From the NCBI GenBank assembly GCA_039583705.1, contig JAVKSM010000146.1, forward strand, positions 1 to 6,390: 6,390 nucleotides of DNA, read 5' to 3'. This stretch comes from JAVKSM01 sp039583705. GTDB taxonomy: Bacteria > Actinomycetota > Actinomycetes > Mycobacteriales > Pseudonocardiaceae. Each line of letters starts with the position of its first letter. Position 1 is the first letter of the stretch. The notes beneath the pieces are model-generated. The model made no database searches, was not told the DNA's origin, and saw only the letters and a program-made list of their open reading frames with translations. The position numbers and the translations under genes are program-made. Shown in pieces: positions 6,101 to 6,390 of this stretch.

Positions 6101-6243
6101 CTGGTGCCGCCAGCTCGACGCCTACGCCCGCTCCGTCCACCGCGACGCCCACGCCCGCTCCGTCCACCGCGACGCCCACGCCCGCTCCGTCCACCGCGAC
6201 GCCGCCACCGGCGGCGAGCCCGGGCTCAGCCGGAGGCGGGTGA
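3184..6243 (+). CDS. UPF0182 family integral membrane protein (Rv3193c-like)
   Basis: The 1019-residue product has seven hydrophobic segments by eye: about 17-37, 62-85, 111-131, 170-192, 211-230, 264-285 and 288-311. Arg-rich loops at 86-113 and 196-210 indicate a cytoplasmic N-terminus and an outside C-terminus. A large extracytoplasmic domain (about 312-890) carries blocks I recall as typical of the family, such as FSVKPNANNREAIPIQRNI, VYTHGNGFVAAP, YYGPLISDTPDDYAIV and SDPYPAVVDGRIVWIIDGYT. Then come a Pro-rich linker (about 899-918), a likely helix (919-973), and a Thr/Pro/Ser tail made of nonapeptide repeats. The biochemical function is unknown for the family. The GTG at 3184 has only a weak ribosome site. 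A GTG at 3214 has GAGGGG 7 nt upstream and would remove ten residues, but the longer start matches family N-termini better. The gene follows the PDZ-Lon gene, as in mycobacteria, and precedes the initiator tRNA by 51 bp. Confidence 0.93.
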   Translation: MATRPLRGSPVLSRRTKILLVAAVAVIVVLLLGVRLVGTYVDWLWFGEVGFRGVFDTVLLTRFVQFIIGGLLIGGVLALNLVVAYRTRPVFLPASRTEDPVGRYRAIVSARLRLFGIGLPLVVALIAGLAAQGDWQTTQLFLHATPFGIADPEFGKDVSFYAFQLPFYREILDWLFVTVTISFFGALISQYVFGGIRLAGRSGQLSGPARAQLAVLAGTFVLLKAFAYFLDRYELMFSGRKAGMSGADFYGASYTDLNAVLPAKLILLAISVICAAAFFAAVFLRNLQVPAIATALLVLSSILVGAAWPAVLEQFSVKPNANNREAIPIQRNIAATRQAFGLTNVDYIPYAGRTDLSPAEVQTEVQQDQATIPNIRLLDPSKLSKTFTQLEQLKNFYGFPDQLDIDRYTIGGVTRDYVVAAREIDPKNLTGNQTDWINQHLVYTHGNGFVAAPANTVNSSLDASGGLGGYPVFQVSDVSTQGAIKVTQPRIYYGPLISDTPDDYAIVRTNQGEYDTDRTRFTYNGSGGVPLGGWFNRLAFAVAYGERNILFNGQIGPNSKILYNRNPRERVQKVAPWLTLDSDPYPAVVDGRIVWIIDGYTTLDNYPYAQQEPLGDVTRDTLGSSRQPNKTISYIRNSVKATVDAYDGTVTLYAVDENDPVLKTWMKAFPGVVKPASAISPDLRAHFRYPEDLFKVQRELLTRYHVSNPQEFFSTVSFWDVPSDPTVDSGPDGQSSAPQPPYYVLAGDPRDLSDPTAEFQLTSAVVSLRREFLSAYISVSSDPRTYGRITVLKLPGDTQTRGPQQVQTQFLSSSQVSTELNLLRQQSTQVFYGNLLTLPVAGGLLYVEPVYIERSNQDSSFPQLLKVLVSFGGRVGYASTLNDALDQVFGSGAGQSTTQPGEQPPAPAPPPPPSPSPAGTQVSAQLAQAVQDISTALQEIRAAQQSGNFQALGKAYQDLDDATKRFEAAKNASGAASSTPTPAPSTATPTPAPSTATPTPAPSTATPPPAASPGSAGGG
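6118..6198 (+). repeat. Three 27-bp repeats encoding a TPTPAPSTA tail
   Basis: Three in-frame 27-bp units (6118-6144, 6145-6171, 6172-6198) differ at a single base, T versus C at the sixth position of the first unit. A decayed fourth start follows. Each unit encodes TPTPAPSTA at the C-terminus of the UPF0182 protein, on the presumed outside of the membrane. Such Thr/Pro/Ser runs are often extended spacers and, in actinobacteria, possible O-mannosylation sites. Copy number is likely to vary between strains. Confidence 0.9.
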
Positions 6244-6278
6244 GGAGGGGGCGGGTACGTGGCGTCCGGACCGCGACG

Positions 6279-6284
6279 TACACT
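6279..6284 (+). promoter_or_regulatory. Candidate -10 box of the initiator tRNA gene
   Basis: TACACT fits TAnnnT and would start transcription near 6291, about four bases before the mature tRNA 5' end. The box lies in the loop of a 6-bp inverted repeat, CGCGAC (6272-6277) and GTCGCG (6288-6293). No good -35 hexamer is seen. Cotranscription with the UPF0182 gene, whose stop is only 51 bp away, is the alternative. Confidence 0.45.
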
Positions 6285-6294
6285 GGTGTCGCGA

Positions 6295-6371
6295 CGCGGG
6301 GTGGAGCAGCTCGGTAGCTCGCTGGGCTCATAACCCAGAGGTCGGAGGTTCAAATCCTCCCCCCGCTACCA
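6295..6371 (+). tRNA. Initiator tRNA-Met (fMet), anticodon CAT, CCA encoded
   Basis: The gene folds as a 77-nt cloverleaf. The acceptor stem pairs GCGGGG (6296-6301) with CCCCGC (6361-6366). The anticodon stem is CTGGG/CCCAG with loop CTCATAA and anticodon CAT at 6329-6331. The T stem is GGAGG/CCTCC around TTCAAAT. Initiator features are visible: the first base C6295 is unpaired opposite T6367 (position 72), three G:C pairs (6324-6326 with 6334-6336) sit next to the anticodon loop, and the D stem has A11:U24 (6305 and 6319). The encoded 3' CCA is at 6369-6371. It charges Met, is formylated and starts translation. The classical E. coli initiator has C1 opposite A72, while here position 72 is U, which still leaves the end unpaired. 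Confidence 0.97.
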
Positions 6372-6390
6372 GTCCAGAGGGCCGCTGACC

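Noticed and set aside
1..6390. Mobile element, prophage or defence island
   Set aside because: No transposase, integrase, phage gene, terminal inverted repeat or composition shift is visible. The tRNA at the right end shows no attachment-site repeat elsewhere in the window.

Overview
The window is high-GC actinobacterial chromosomal DNA with strong G/C bias at third codon positions, GTG starts and proline/alanine-rich proteins. Protein content and gene order resemble the Mycobacterium tuberculosis block Rv3195-Rv3194c-Rv3193c, recalled rather than searched. The style suggests Pseudonocardiaceae or a near relative (inference). The region looks like conserved core genome, not a mobile island.

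Layout: bases 1-254 hold no gene I can support. They contain six perfect copies of a 15-bp tandem repeat that runs off the left edge, an 11-bp perfect inverted repeat whose arms match the actinobacterial DnaA-box pattern, and a 9-bp-stem hairpin that probably terminates the leftward genes. Two leftward genes follow: a 49-residue zinc-ribbon protein (DUF5679 type, 255-404) and a 454-residue DUF2342 (zincin_2) protein annotated in its family as a zinc-dependent metalloprotease (526-1890). A 65-bp divergent promoter region separates these from the rightward genes: a 340-residue membrane-anchored PDZ plus Lon-type serine protease (YlbL/Rv3194c-like, 1956-2978), a 205-bp leader region, a 1019-residue UPF0182 membrane protein (3184-6243), and an initiator tRNA-Met gene (6295-6371).

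How they may work together: by the positive-inside rule, the PDZ-Lon protein and the UPF0182 protein both place their large domains outside the cytoplasmic membrane. The DUF2342 protein looks cytoplasmic. The conserved side-by-side arrangement suggests a shared envelope or proteolysis role, but no function is shown by the sequence. The most interesting points are the degenerate metal motif of the DUF2342 protein (REAAH instead of HExxH), the ATPase-less Lon protease facing outward, the apparent leaderless start of the DUF2342 gene, an ECF-sigma-like promoter candidate before the UPF0182 gene, and the unexplained 15-bp array at the left edge.
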